This document shows positions 1 through 8,692 of a stretch of DNA of 64,000 nt, one piece after another. The stretch comes from an uncultured Oscillospiraceae bacterium (GTDB taxonomy: Bacteria > Bacillota > Clostridia > Oscillospirales > Acutalibacteraceae). The notes under the pieces were generated by a model that saw only the letters and a list, made by a program, of their open reading frames with translations, ran no database searches and was not told the DNA's origin. Location of the stretch: positions 1 through 64,000 of the forward strand of contig CAOKRG010000008.1 in NCBI GenBank assembly GCA_948471095.1. Direction: 5' to 3'. Both the position numbers and the translations under genes were made by a program. The stretch's first letter is position 1. Each line of letters begins with the position of its first letter.

Positions 1-20
1 GTTTCGCTGGCAGTATTCAT
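1..20 (-). CDS. 5' end of a gene translationally coupled to queA (partial)
   Basis: An ATG at 18-20 on the minus strand overlaps the queA stop codon in an ATGA arrangement, and the frame stays open to the window edge, giving only MNTASE. Such a 4-base overlap is typical of operon genes with coupled translation. In many bacteria tgt (queuine tRNA-ribosyltransferase) follows queA, and that is my guess, but six residues cannot identify it. Confidence 0.4.
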
Positions 21-1066
21 TTCAGGTCTCCGATAAACATCGCATCCCCAAAGCTAAAAAACCGGTACCGCTCCCGCACGGCCTCTTGGTAGGCCGCCAG
101 CACCCGCTCCCTTCCCGCCAGGGCCGAGACCAGCATAAGCAGGGTGCTCTCCGGCAGGTGGAAGTTGGTGATGAGCCCATCAATCCCCCTAAACTCGTAA
201 CCGGGGTAGATGAAAATGTCCGTCCATCCGGCGCTCTCCCGAAAGCGGCCCTCCCGCTGGGCCGCGGACTCGATGGTCCGGCAGCTGGTGGTGCCCACGG
301 CGATGACCCGTCCCCTCCGGGCCTTGGTCCGGTTGATCAGCTCCGCCGTGGCCCGGGGCATGTAATAGTGCTCCGCGTGCATTTTGTGGTCGGTTATGTT
401 CTCCGCGCTCACGGGCCGGAAGGTCCCCAGCCCCACGTGCAGGGTCACAAAGCCCGTCTCGACCCCCTTGGCCCGGATTCTCTCCAGCAGCTCCGGCGTA
501 AAGTGCAGCCCGGCGGTGGGCGCGGCGGCGGAGCCGGTCTCCCGGGAGTAGACCGTCTGGTAGCGCTCCTTGTCCTGAAGCTTCTCCTTGATATAGGGCG
601 GCAGGGGCATCTGCCCCACCTGGTCCAGCAGGTGGAAGAACACGCCCTCATACTCGAACCGCACCAGCCGGTTTCCGTCTTCCCTTACGCCAACCACCTC
701 TCCGGTGAAGAGTCCGTCTCCGAAGAGGAAGCGGCTGCCCTCCTTGGCCCGTTTGCCGGGCTTGCACAGGGCCTCCCAGGTATCGCCCCCCTTGTTTTCC
801 AGCAGGAGGAACTCCACATGGGCCCCGGTCCCCTCCTTGACCCCGTAAATGCGGGCGGGCAGCACCCGGGAGTCGTTGAGGATAAGGCAGTCGCCAGGGC
901 GCAGAAACTGGCCGATCTCATAAAAATGATGGTGGCTCACCCCGCCGGTGCTCCGGTCCAGGACCATCAACCGGGAAGCGTCCCGAGGCTCCACGGGGGT
1001 TTGGGCAATCAGCTCCTGGGGCAGATCATAATAAAAATCGTGCGTCTTCAATGTGTTTTCCTGCAT
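17..1066 (-). CDS. queA: S-adenosylmethionine:tRNA ribosyltransferase-isomerase QueA
   Basis: Makes epoxyqueuosine in tRNA by transferring and isomerising the ribosyl part of SAM onto preQ1 at wobble position 34. The family N-terminus is clear ([15 protein letters not shown]), followed by [11 protein letters not shown], the mid-protein [13 protein letters not shown] block and the C-terminal [19 protein letters not shown] block. From the ATG at 1066 the protein is 349 residues, normal for the family. The frame stays open upstream to a TTG at 1123, but homology begins just after the 1066 start. It probably heads an operon with the gene that overlaps its stop codon at 17-20. Confidence 0.95.
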   Translation of the reverse strand: MQENTLKTHDFYYDLPQELIAQTPVEPRDASRLMVLDRSTGGVSHHHFYEIGQFLRPGDCLILNDSRVLPARIYGVKEGTGAHVEFLLLENKGGDTWEALCKPGKRAKEGSRFLFGDGLFTGEVVGVREDGNRLVRFEYEGVFFHLLDQVGQMPLPPYIKEKLQDKERYQTVYSRETGSAAAPTAGLHFTPELLERIRAKGVETGFVTLHVGLGTFRPVSAENITDHKMHAEHYYMPRATAELINRTKARRGRVIAVGTTSCRTIESAAQREGRFRESAGWTDIFIYPGYEFRGIDGLITNFHLPESTLLMLVSALAGRERVLAAYQEAVRERYRFFSFGDAMFIGDLK

Positions 1067-1140
1067 AGCGTTCACCAGTCCCATAAAAATTTCATAGAAT
1101 ATCCCGGCTGAAAAAATTGACAAGGAAGCAAAACTAAGGT

Positions 1141-1146
1141 ATTATA
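1141..1146 (-). promoter_or_regulatory. Probable -10 box of queA promoter
   Basis: On the minus strand the sequence reads TATAAT about 75 nt upstream of the queA start. No good -35 box lies 16-18 nt upstream, so this is a partial assignment. Confidence 0.35.
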
Positions 1147-1344
1147 AAAGAGTGAATCCAGGCAGCTTTTCAAAAGGAGCGGCTCCCGGCAAGCTGTCAG
1201 AGGCTTGTCCTCCCGCTTATGATGGACCTTTTGCGGGCCTTTCCTCGCGGTATGTCCATTATAGGGGATTGGCGGCGGGTTTTCAACCAGTTTTTTTTAT
1301 TCTCCCCGCGAAAGGCCTGTGAAGATTGGAAAAGGAGAATGGCT

Positions 1345-1629
1345 ATGACAGAGAAGGAACGGGCGGTTTTTCAAAAGGCCTTAAAGACTTGGGGCGGGGA
1401 GGCGCAGGTCCTGTGCCTGCTGGAAGAAATGGCCGAGCTGCAGGACGCGCTGTGCAAGCACAAACGGGGCAGGCGCACCCTGGAGGACATTGCCGAAGAG
1501 ATTGCCGATGTAGAAATTATGCTGGACCAGATGAAGCTGCTTTTCCACATAGAAAAGGAAGCAGAAGCCCAGCGGGCCCGCAAAATTGCCCGGGTGGAGG
1601 AAAGATTGAACCATTCGGTGAAAGAATAA
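1345..1629 (+). CDS. MazG-like all-alpha NTP pyrophosphohydrolase
   Basis: A 94-residue protein with the two acidic helices of the MazG/all-alpha NTP-PPase superfamily: LLEEMAELQDAL (about residues 26-37) and EEIADVEIMLDQ (about 51-62). In the family these ExxE...ExxD residues bind Mg2+ and the nucleotide triphosphate, hydrolysing NTPs to NMP plus pyrophosphate, so a house-cleaning role is plausible. The start at 1345 is chosen because AAAGGAG lies 7-8 nt upstream; the ATG at 1339 is too close to that site. It sits alone, 31 nt ahead of asd. The substrate cannot be told from sequence. Confidence 0.75.
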   Translation: MTEKERAVFQKALKTWGGEAQVLCLLEEMAELQDALCKHKRGRRTLEDIAEEIADVEIMLDQMKLLFHIEKEAEAQRARKIARVEERLNHSVKE

Positions 1630-1660
1630 ACCATACTTCCATGGAAGAGAGGAACCTAAA

Positions 1661-2740
1661 ATGAAACAGTATCACGTAGGGATCATCGGATGCACTGGCA
1701 TGGTTGGCCAGCGCTTCACCACCATTTTGAAGGACCACCCCTGGTTCAAGGTGACCGCCCTGGCCGCCAGCGCCAGCTCGGCAGGCAAAACCTATGAGGA
1801 GGCCGTGGCGGGCCGCTGGGCCATGCGGGAGCCCATTCCGGCGGATATGGCAAAGCTGCCGGTTTACGACGCGCAGGCGGACAAAGAGAAAGTGGCCTCC
1901 CTGGTGGATTTTGTGTTCTGCGCCGTGAACATGAAGTCCGATGAGATTATGGCCCTGGAAGAGGCCTATGCCAAGCTGGAGTGCCCGGTGATTTCCAACA
2001 ACAAGCAGCATCGCGGCACCCCGGATGTGCCCATGATCATTCCTGAGCTCAACGCGGACCATCACCAGGTCATCGAGCACCAGCGCCAGCGGCTGGGGAC
2101 CAAGCGGGGCTTTATCGCCGTAAAATGCAACTGCTCCCTGCAAAGCTACGTCCCGGCCATCCACCCCCTGCTGGACTTAGGGGTCACCAAGGTGCTGGCC
2201 TGCACCTACCAAGCCATTTCCGGCGCGAGCAAGACCTTTGAGACCATGCCGGAGATTGTGGACAACGTGATCCCTTACATCGGCGGCGAGGAGGAGAAAT
2301 CGGAGCAGGAGCCCTTAAAGATCTGGGGCCATGTGGAAAACGGAGTGATTGTAAACGCCGCTGCGCCCTCCATTACCTCCCAGTGCCTGCGGGTGCCGGT
2401 CAGCGACGGCCACATGGCGGCGGTGTTCTTCTCCCTGGAGAAAAAGGTTGAGAAGGAGGAGATCATCCGGCGGTGGAAGGAATTCCGGGGCCCCGCCCAG
2501 GAGCTGGACCTGCCCAGCGCCCCCAAGCAGTTCATCCACTATTTTGAGGAAAACGACCGGCCCCAGCCCAAGCTGGACCGGGACCTGGAGGGCGGCATGG
2601 CCATCTCGGCGGGCCGCCTGCGGCCAGACAGCCAGTACGACTACAAGTTCGTGTGCCTCTCCCACAACACCCTGCGGGGCGCGGCGGGCGGCGGGCTCCT
2701 TATGGCGGAGCTGCTGTGCAAGCTGGGGTACTTCGACTAG
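1661..2740 (+). CDS. asd: Aspartate-semialdehyde dehydrogenase, archaeal/fungal type
   Basis: Reduces aspartyl phosphate to aspartate semialdehyde with NADPH, the branch point to lysine/DAP, threonine and methionine. The 359-residue protein opens with a Rossmann motif (GIIGCTGMVGQRF) and carries the NCS active-site region (VKCNCSLQ, about residue 167) and the family block YQAISGASKTFETMPE. Overall it resembles the archaeal/yeast HOM2-like branch, common in Clostridia, rather than the E. coli type. AGAGGAA precedes the start. It lies upstream of dapA and dapB, although a repeat island of about 400 nt separates it from dapA. Confidence 0.95.
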   Translation: MKQYHVGIIGCTGMVGQRFTTILKDHPWFKVTALAASASSAGKTYEEAVAGRWAMREPIPADMAKLPVYDAQADKEKVASLVDFVFCAVNMKSDEIMALEEAYAKLECPVISNNKQHRGTPDVPMIIPELNADHHQVIEHQRQRLGTKRGFIAVKCNCSLQSYVPAIHPLLDLGVTKVLACTYQAISGASKTFETMPEIVDNVIPYIGGEEEKSEQEPLKIWGHVENGVIVNAAAPSITSQCLRVPVSDGHMAAVFFSLEKKVEKEEIIRRWKEFRGPAQELDLPSAPKQFIHYFEENDRPQPKLDRDLEGGMAISAGRLRPDSQYDYKFVCLSHNTLRGAAGGGLLMAELLCKLGYFD

Positions 2741-3149
2741 CCTCCGGCGCAAGACCGTGGGACTCCGTCCCACACCCTGCCACCTTTGAAAAGGTGGACG
2801 AAACTTTTACACGTTTATCGTGAGTGTGAGGCGTTAGCTTTGCGCTCGGTTTGAGGCGGGAAGTATAAAACTTTTGCTGGCTCGCTTCCCCCGCGACCTT
2901 TGAACACGGGTGAGTGTCTGCCAGCACGCTGCAAACCGAGCGGCCAGCTTTCTGTTTCCGCCCCTCCAAAACGTGTAAAAGTTCTTGAAGATTCTGCGAC
3001 TTCATTTTCAATGAAGTCGGAAACTTCCTTTCAAGAAGTTTCTTAAGCCGGCGGCCGTTTCAGCCCCAAAGCCCTATGCTTGCAAAAGCACACGGAACTT
3101 ACGCCATAAATACAATTCTCTACCACTTTTCTTTCGGGAGGTTGTCTCT
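2741..3149 (+). repeat. Intergenic mosaic hairpin island between asd and dapA
   Basis: No gene is supported here. The stretch contains GTGGGAC-TCC-GTCCCAC (2757-2773), CCACCTTT-GA-AAAGGTGG (2780-2797) and arms GACTTCATT around TTC (2998-3018), plus segments shared with other gaps (the block around AAAAGGTGGACGAAACTTTT recurs at 59.16 kb; the region up to about 2870 resembles 52.15-52.26 kb). The dapA ribosome site GGGAGG (3136-3141) closes it. A TACAAT at 3111-3116 could be the dapA -10 box but lacks a good -35. Confidence 0.7.
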
Positions 3150-4046
3150 ATGAAAAACACCATCTTCACCGGCGTGGGCACTGCCCTGGTCACGCCCTTT
3201 GACCACTGCGGGGAGATTCTCTGGGAGGAGCTGGACCGGCTGGTGGAGTCCCAGCTTGCGGGCGGAACGGACGCCATCATTGCCTGCGGCACCACCGGCG
3301 AGGCGGCCACCATGAGCTCCGCCGAGCATCTGCGGACCATCGAATTCATTGTAGAACGGGTCAGGGGCCGGGTCCCGGTCATCGCGGGCACGGGCAGCAA
3401 CGACACCCGGTTTTGCGTGGACCTGTCCCTAGAGGCAAAAAAGCTGGGGGTCGAGGGCCTGCTGCTGGTAACGCCCTACTACAACAAGACCTCTCAAAAG
3501 GGATTGATCGAGAGCTTCGACTACATTGCGGACTGTGTGGAAATGCCCTGCATTCTCTACAATGTACCCAGCCGCACGGGCTGCAACATTTTGCCCGAAA
3601 CCTACCAGGCGCTGTCCCAGAACCCCTACATTGTGGCCACCAAGGAGGCCAACGGCGACACCGCCTCCGTGGTCCGGACCATCGCCCTGTGCGGGGATAA
3701 CCTGACGGTTTATTCCGGCGAGGACAATCAGGCCCTGGCCATTACGGCCCTGGGGGGCAAGGGGGTCATCTCCGTGTTTTCCAACGCCCTGCCCGGGGTG
3801 ATGCATCAGCTGGTCCAGAACGTGCTGGACGGGGACCTGGAAGGGGCCCGGAAGCTGAACAGCCAGTACATCGGCCTGATGGACGGCTTCTTCATGGACG
3901 TGAACCCCATCCCCATTAAGGAGGCCCTGTGGCAGATGGGCCTGCTGCGCACCAACTACTGCCGCCTGCCCCTGACCACCATGCCGGACGAGAAGCGCCG
4001 GAGGATGACGGACCTGCTGCAGGAGCACGGATTGATCAGCCTCTGA
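3150..4046 (+). CDS. dapA: 4-hydroxy-tetrahydrodipicolinate synthase
   Basis: Condenses pyruvate with aspartate semialdehyde, the first committed step to DAP and lysine. The 298-residue protein has the family hallmarks: GTGTALVTPF near the start, CGTTGEAATMS for substrate binding, YNVPSRTG carrying the catalytic Tyr, and VATKEANGD with the Schiff-base Lys (about residue 163). Length and motifs are normal. It is followed 41 nt later by dapB and is presumably co-transcribed with it. Confidence 0.97.
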   Translation: MKNTIFTGVGTALVTPFDHCGEILWEELDRLVESQLAGGTDAIIACGTTGEAATMSSAEHLRTIEFIVERVRGRVPVIAGTGSNDTRFCVDLSLEAKKLGVEGLLLVTPYYNKTSQKGLIESFDYIADCVEMPCILYNVPSRTGCNILPETYQALSQNPYIVATKEANGDTASVVRTIALCGDNLTVYSGEDNQALAITALGGKGVISVFSNALPGVMHQLVQNVLDGDLEGARKLNSQYIGLMDGFFMDVNPIPIKEALWQMGLLRTNYCRLPLTTMPDEKRRRMTDLLQEHGLISL

Positions 4047-4087
4047 GAAACTGCCAGGAAAAGAACCAAGATAAAGGAATGATAAAA

Positions 4088-4846
4088 ATGGTCAATATTC
4101 TTCTCTGCGGCTGCGGCGGCAAAATGGGCGCGGCAGTCCGGGGGTTCGTGGGCCAGCGGGAGGACTGCCGCGTTGCCGCCGGGGTGGACCCGCGGGGGGG
4201 CGAGCTGGGCTTTCCGGTTTACGGGAGCATCGGGGAGGTTCAGGAGGCGGCGGACGTGGTGGTGGACTTCTCCCATCCCAGCGCTTTGGAGGGCATTCTG
4301 GGCTTCTGCCGGGCCCGCCCCGGCACGGCCGCCGTGCTGTGCACCACGGGCTACAGCCCGGAGCAGGCCGGGGCGGTCAAGGCCGCGGCCCGGGAGCTCC
4401 CGGTGTTCTATTCCCGGAACATGTCCCTGGGCATCAACCTGTTGATGGAGCTGGCCCGGCAGGCGGAACGGGTGCTGGGGCCGGGCTTCGACGTGGAGAT
4501 CGTGGAGGCCCACCACAACCAGAAGATCGACGCGCCCAGCGGCACGGCGCTGATGCTGGCGGACGCGGTCAGCCAGGCCCGGGGCGGGGCCATGAAGTAT
4601 ACCTATGACCGCCACTCCCAGCGGAAGAAGCGGGACCCCCGGGAAATCGGCCTCCACTCCGTGCGGGGCGGAACCATCGTGGGGGAGCACCAGGTCATTT
4701 TTGCCGGGGACCACGAGGTGATCACCCTGTCCCATTCCGCCCAGTCCAAGGAGCTGTTCGCCGCCGGGGCGGTGAACGCCGCGGTCTTTATGGCGGGCCG
4801 GGGGCCGGGGCTTTACGACATGGCGGACCTGGTGCAGGCCGGATAA
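4088..4846 (+). CDS. dapB: 4-hydroxy-tetrahydrodipicolinate reductase
   Basis: Reduces the dapA product with NAD(P)H in DAP/lysine synthesis. The 252-residue protein starts with a Rossmann motif (LLCGCGGKMGAAV) and contains the signature VEAHHNQKIDAPSGTAL (catalytic His and Lys, about residues 139-155). The start at 4088 is preferred because AAAGGA (4073-4078) is 9 nt upstream; the in-frame ATG at 4079 touches that site. The same frame stays open further upstream, but only as read-through of the dapA 3' end. Confidence 0.96.
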   Translation: MVNILLCGCGGKMGAAVRGFVGQREDCRVAAGVDPRGGELGFPVYGSIGEVQEAADVVVDFSHPSALEGILGFCRARPGTAAVLCTTGYSPEQAGAVKAAARELPVFYSRNMSLGINLLMELARQAERVLGPGFDVEIVEAHHNQKIDAPSGTALMLADAVSQARGGAMKYTYDRHSQRKKRDPREIGLHSVRGGTIVGEHQVIFAGDHEVITLSHSAQSKELFAAGAVNAAVFMAGRGPGLYDMADLVQAG

Positions 4847-5118
4847 TTGTATTCATAGTCAAGGAACTATCACTCAGCTGTTGGCAGCAAATGTGCGCGG
4901 TCCCTGGCAGAGGCCACCTTTTCAAAAGTTGCGGAGGGGGAGGAGGCAGCGAGCCAGTAAAGGTTTTGTCCACTTTTTCAAAAGTGGCGGGGGTTTCAGG
5001 GGCAGAGCCCCTAAACCGCCGGAGGCCACTCCGTATGACTAAAAAAACGCGCCCTTTGGCTAGGTCCCACAGAACAGGGAGCGCGCCCAGGCCGCTTCCC
5101 AGAGAAAGGAAGAAGAAA
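4847..5118 (+). repeat. Short mosaic repeat island between dapB and the ACT gene
   Basis: Contains CCACTTTT-TC-AAAAGTGG (4970-4987), matched at 52340-52357, and a variant at about 4915-4930. The 3' part carries AAAGGAAG (5105-5112), the ribosome site of the next gene. No coding frame is convincing here. Confidence 0.55.
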
Positions 5119-5577
5119 ATGAGCGCCAGTACCGTAATCAGCACGGTGGACAACATCACTTTGGTCACGCTGGTGGGCTTTCCCGCCGAAGTGGGGTCCA
5201 TCGCGAAAATTTTCGACTCCATATCCCAGTACGATATCAACATTGATATGATCTCCATGGCCCCCACCCACGGGGCCTTTACCGGGCTCTCCTTCACCAT
5301 CTCGGACAACGACCTGGTGGACGTGCTGGCCTTTACCACCCGGCTGAAGCGGGAGGCCCAGGTGAACGTGATCGTCAGCTCGGTGAACCACAAAATTTCC
5401 GTGTATGACCCGGCCATGAAGAACACGCCGGGTATTGCGGCCAAGGTGTTCGGGGCCATTGCGGGCACCAAGGCGGACCTGCGGCTGATTACCACCTCCG
5501 AGGTGGAGATCAGCCTGCTGGTCACCGAGGCGGACTTCGACACCGTGCTGGACGCCATCCAGACCGCCATGGCATAG
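5119..5577 (+). CDS. Free-standing tandem ACT-domain protein (aspartokinase regulatory-subunit-like)
   Basis: A 152-residue protein made of two ACT-type modules. The N-terminal half (VGFPAEVGSIAKIFDSIS...INIDMISM) resembles the effector-binding ACT domains of aspartate kinase, and the C-terminal half (NTPGIAAKVFGAIAG...LRLITTSEVEISLLV) is the second module. No kinase domain is present. ACT domains bind amino acids; with asd-dapA-dapB just upstream, an inferred role is lysine- or threonine-responsive control of aspartokinase, similar to the aspartokinase beta subunits made in Bacillus by internal initiation. The start at 5119 follows AAAGGAAG. A terminator follows directly. Confidence 0.8.
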   Translation: MSASTVISTVDNITLVTLVGFPAEVGSIAKIFDSISQYDINIDMISMAPTHGAFTGLSFTISDNDLVDVLAFTTRLKREAQVNVIVSSVNHKISVYDPAMKNTPGIAAKVFGAIAGTKADLRLITTSEVEISLLVTEADFDTVLDAIQTAMA

Positions 5578-5579
5578 GG

Positions 5580-5614
5580 AAAGGCCCTTCCGGAAAACCG
5601 GAGGGGCCTTTTTG
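5580..5614 (+). terminator. Rho-independent terminator after the lysine/DAP block
   Basis: A GC-rich stem formed by AAGGCCC-TTCCGG and CCGG-AGGGGCCTT with an AAAA loop, followed by a T tract, directly after the ACT-domain stop codon. Confidence 0.9.
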
Positions 5615-5639
5615 GTTATGTGAAGCCGCTGAACAATGG

Positions 5640-5895
5640 GGAGGCTTGGGTCGGGACTTATGACGTTGGCTCTGCCAAGTCATGACGTTGGCTGCGCCAA
5701 GTCGTCCCGAAGGGGCCTGCGGCCTTGTAAAAGTACGGTTTGGAGTCTCGCCTGCCGGCTCGGCTGAGTTGGCGAAGCCAACTCATGTTCGCGGCGTGGT
5801 CTGCTGTACTTGGCTTTGCCAAGTACCCGGCAGACGCTCACCCCCTAAGAACCCTGCCAGGTGCCAACTTCGCGAAGCGAATGTTGTAAGCTCCT
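5640..5895 (+). repeat. Mosaic hairpin island (reference copy)
   Basis: A dense set of inverted repeats: TTGGC-TCT-GCCAA (5666-5678), TTGGC-TGC-GCCAA (5688-5700), GAGTTGGC-GAA-GCCAACTC (5766-5784), and a nested structure with outer arms GTCTGC/GCAGAC (5799-5804/5830-5835) and inner arms GTACTTGGC/GCCAAGTAC around TTT (5806-5826). The core TCTCGCCTGCC is at about 5743, and TTCGC-GAA-GCGAA lies near 5871-5883. The core and nested hairpin recur at 13.8, 55.65 and 59.1 kb. No gene is supported. Confidence 0.8.
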
Positions 5896-5953
5896 GGACC
5901 GCGGATATTGCTTCCTATTAACTTGCAGAGTTAATATTTCCGGCGCGTTATCC

Positions 5954-8536
5954 TCATCCGAAAAAAGCCCAGAGCAGCGGCGGCAGGATATAGACCAGCG
6001 CCAATGCCGCTGCTGCGGCCGCCCGTAGCAGCCGGGGGGCGGCGCGAAGCCAAAACCGCAGCAGGCTTTCCCGGGCGGGGGTCAGGCGCAAAAGGGGCCG
6101 GAGCGCCAGCCCCAGCAGCGTCAGGGCGGAAAGGAGCGCCCCCAGGGCGAGCCCGGGCGGACGGTTCCACAGGGAGACGCGGCAGGGGCCTGAGGGCAGG
6201 GGGACCTCCAAAAAGCAGCCCAGCACCCGGCGGGGCCGGACGGCCTCTCCATTGACCTCCACCCGCAGGCCGGCGCTCCAGGGGATGGACAAAAACAGCG
6301 CCCGCCCGTCCCCGCCCTGGGCGGTCCCCTCCAGCCGGTCCTGCCGGAACTGGAACGCCGCGCCGCCCAGGGCCTGGTCCAGCTCCTCCAGGGCGGAGTC
6401 CCTGAGCCCCCACACCCCGAAGGAGGCCAGCTCCACCTCTCGGCTCACTTGCACCTCCACTGTAACCCGCTGGTTTTCATAATGCCCCAGCTCCAAAATG
6501 CCGTTGGAGCTTTGCGAGGGGTAGGCTGGCAGCTCCCGCCCGTTGACCGTGACGCGGAAGCAGCCGTTGATTTCCTCCCGCAGCCGGGTGGTGGCCTGGT
6601 CGAAGGCGTCGAAATAGAGGGTCTCCGGGGCGTTCACCTCCACGCTCCACCGGTATGTCCCGGCCCGGAGCCGGTACTTCCCGCCGCTTTGGTCCAGCTC
6701 CCCGCCAGCGGGGGCATAGGCGCGGAAGGCGGGCTCGTTTTGGCCGGTCAGAAGTTTGAAAAGCTGGTTTTGGATGGAGGGGCGGCTTCCTTCCGGCAGC
6801 TCTTCCGGCAGGGCCCCGGCGGGAACCAGCAGGCCCAAATTCCCCGCGCCGGTGGAGGTCCAGGTCAGGTCCCCTTCCAGGGCATAGCGGATGGAAAGCA
6901 GCCGGTCGCTCAGCCGGGCGCCGCTGGAGCCCGTGGACTCCATCCAGTAGCCGGAGTAGCCCAGGCGGCGCAGGGCGGGCAGCAGGTCCTGGCCGGTCAG
7001 GGAGGTGTAGTGGCAGAAGGTGGGCAGGCCCATCCCGCCCAGCAGGTTGACGGGAAACCGCTTCTCCCGGGGCTTCACCCGGTACAGGCCGGAATCCGCC
7101 GGGGGAGGGGCCTCCACCACGGCCTGGACGGTGGGAAGATGGGCGGCGGAGCCCACGAAGCAGGCGGACTGGCAGAGCCCTTGAGCCAGGGCGGCGCCCA
7201 ACAGCACCCAGCCCCAGAGCCGGGGGCCCGCCCCGCCCCGTTTTTGGCAGAGCGCCGCCAAAAGCACCGCTCCCAGAGCGGCCAGCCACAGCACGCCCAG
7301 CGCCCAAAAGGCGTCCTTGTCCACCCAGAGGGAAGAGGTGTAGCCGCTGGCCTCCGGAAAGCGGAAGGCCAGCACCCAGGCCCCGGCCAGCAGCGGCCCG
7401 GCGGCAGCGGCGGCCGGGAGAAGCCTCCGGCCCTTCCAGGGGGCGGGGGAGGCTGGGCTGGGGGCTTCGGCCAGGCGCTGGGCCAGCAGCCAGAGGCCGA
7501 AGAAAACCGGCATGTAGCCGTACCGGGCGGGAAAGGCCTGGTAGCTGCCCAAGTGCCATAGGCGGTTGATCGGGTCCACGCAAAGGGGCAGAACGGTAAG
7601 CCCCCAGCACAGGGCGGCGGCCCGGGCCTTGGGGGGCATGGGACGGCCCCAAAACAGCAGCGGGCCCGCTGCCGCCCCCGCAGTGCAGAACAGCATGGGG
7701 AGGGTGGTGGTCAGCCGGGGCCAGAAGCCGCCCCCGCCCACGGTCCCCGCCGTGCCGGGGCCAGTGCGGGCCGAGGCCAGGCATTGGACCAAGGACGGAA
7801 GCCACACCAAGGCGGTCAGACCCAGGGCGGTCAGCGCGCCCAGGCCCAGCCGCCCCGCAAAGCGCCGCCGGGACCGGGCCGGGACGTACACGGCCAGAAA
7901 GACCCCGGCAAAGAGCACCAGTCCCAGCAGCACCATGTAGCTCAGGTAGTAGTTTATCCCAATGGTGAGGGCCAGCGCCCCGGTGAAAAGCCCGCCCCCG
8001 CCGCCTTGGGCCAGCCGGAGGAAGCCCAGCATCACCAGGGGGAACAGGGCCAGCACGTCCAGCCAGACCAGGTTCTGGTAGTAGAGCAGCCCATAGCCGC
8101 AAAGGCCGTAGCCCAGGCAGAGGGACAGGTGGGCGGGCAGGGCCAGGCCCGGGGCTTCGGCGGAAAAGAACCAGGAGGCGGCCCCGGCGGCCAGGGCCAG
8201 CTTCAGCAGCACCAGCACATTGACCAGAAGGTAGAGATCTCCCTTTTCCACAAAGACTGCCAGCAGATGCAGGGGGCTGGCCAAAAAGAAGAAGAGCACC
8301 CCCCAGAAGCTCATGCCCCCGGCGTTCTGCAGGTTGAGGAACAGGCCGGAGCGGCCGGCGAGCACGTCCTTGAGCTGCATGAGCAGGGGGACGGCCTGTT
8401 GGGACATATCCCCCCAGGAGAGGGTGTTGGGGCCAAAGGGGAACAGGCCGAAGGCGGCATAGACCGCGCAGAGGGCCAGCCCGGTCAGGCCCGCGGCCCC
8501 CAGGGCCCGTTTGATGGAATCGGCATATGGTTTCAT
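5954..8536 (-). CDS. YfhO-family large multi-pass membrane protein
   Basis: An 860-residue integral membrane protein: about a dozen hydrophobic segments in the first 470 residues, a long extracytoplasmic region (about 480-780) and closing hydrophobic helices. The opening (one TM, then FGPNTLSWGDMSQQAVPLLMQLKD) and the YYLSYMV region match the YfhO family, which is GT-C-like and in Gram-positives is linked to glycosylation of cell-wall polymers such as lipoteichoic acid. The exact substrate is unknown. It is monocistronic, flanked by a repeat island and a divergent promoter. The ribosome site is weak. Confidence 0.8.
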   Translation of the reverse strand: MKPYADSIKRALGAAGLTGLALCAVYAAFGLFPFGPNTLSWGDMSQQAVPLLMQLKDVLAGRSGLFLNLQNAGGMSFWGVLFFFLASPLHLLAVFVEKGDLYLLVNVLVLLKLALAAGAASWFFSAEAPGLALPAHLSLCLGYGLCGYGLLYYQNLVWLDVLALFPLVMLGFLRLAQGGGGGLFTGALALTIGINYYLSYMVLLGLVLFAGVFLAVYVPARSRRRFAGRLGLGALTALGLTALVWLPSLVQCLASARTGPGTAGTVGGGGFWPRLTTTLPMLFCTAGAAAGPLLFWGRPMPPKARAAALCWGLTVLPLCVDPINRLWHLGSYQAFPARYGYMPVFFGLWLLAQRLAEAPSPASPAPWKGRRLLPAAAAAGPLLAGAWVLAFRFPEASGYTSSLWVDKDAFWALGVLWLAALGAVLLAALCQKRGGAGPRLWGWVLLGAALAQGLCQSACFVGSAAHLPTVQAVVEAPPPADSGLYRVKPREKRFPVNLLGGMGLPTFCHYTSLTGQDLLPALRRLGYSGYWMESTGSSGARLSDRLLSIRYALEGDLTWTSTGAGNLGLLVPAGALPEELPEGSRPSIQNQLFKLLTGQNEPAFRAYAPAGGELDQSGGKYRLRAGTYRWSVEVNAPETLYFDAFDQATTRLREEINGCFRVTVNGRELPAYPSQSSNGILELGHYENQRVTVEVQVSREVELASFGVWGLRDSALEELDQALGGAAFQFRQDRLEGTAQGGDGRALFLSIPWSAGLRVEVNGEAVRPRRVLGCFLEVPLPSGPCRVSLWNRPPGLALGALLSALTLLGLALRPLLRLTPARESLLRFWLRAAPRLLRAAAAAALALVYILPPLLWAFFG

Positions 8537-8631
8537 GGCCTTAGTGTGGGACGCCGCCCGGGCGTTTATGCGCCTGGGCCCAGCCCGGGAAAGTCATTTG
8601 TAAAATAACCATGAATCCTCTTCCCAGCCGG

Positions 8632-8660
8632 TTGAAAAACCGTTCGGGGCGGGTTATACT
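8632..8660 (+). promoter_or_regulatory. Sigma-A type promoter for the zinc-ribbon membrane gene
   Basis: TTGAAA (8632-8637), a 17-nt spacer and TATACT (8655-8660), about 33 nt ahead of the start at 8693. Confidence 0.75.
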
Positions 8661-8692
8661 ATAGGTATCAACCGAAGAAGGGTCTTGATGGT

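Noticed and set aside
1630..3149. Lysine riboswitch upstream of asd or dapA
   Set aside because: The asd leader is only about 30 nt, and the gap before dapA is made of the dispersed repeat modules, without recognisable L-box features.
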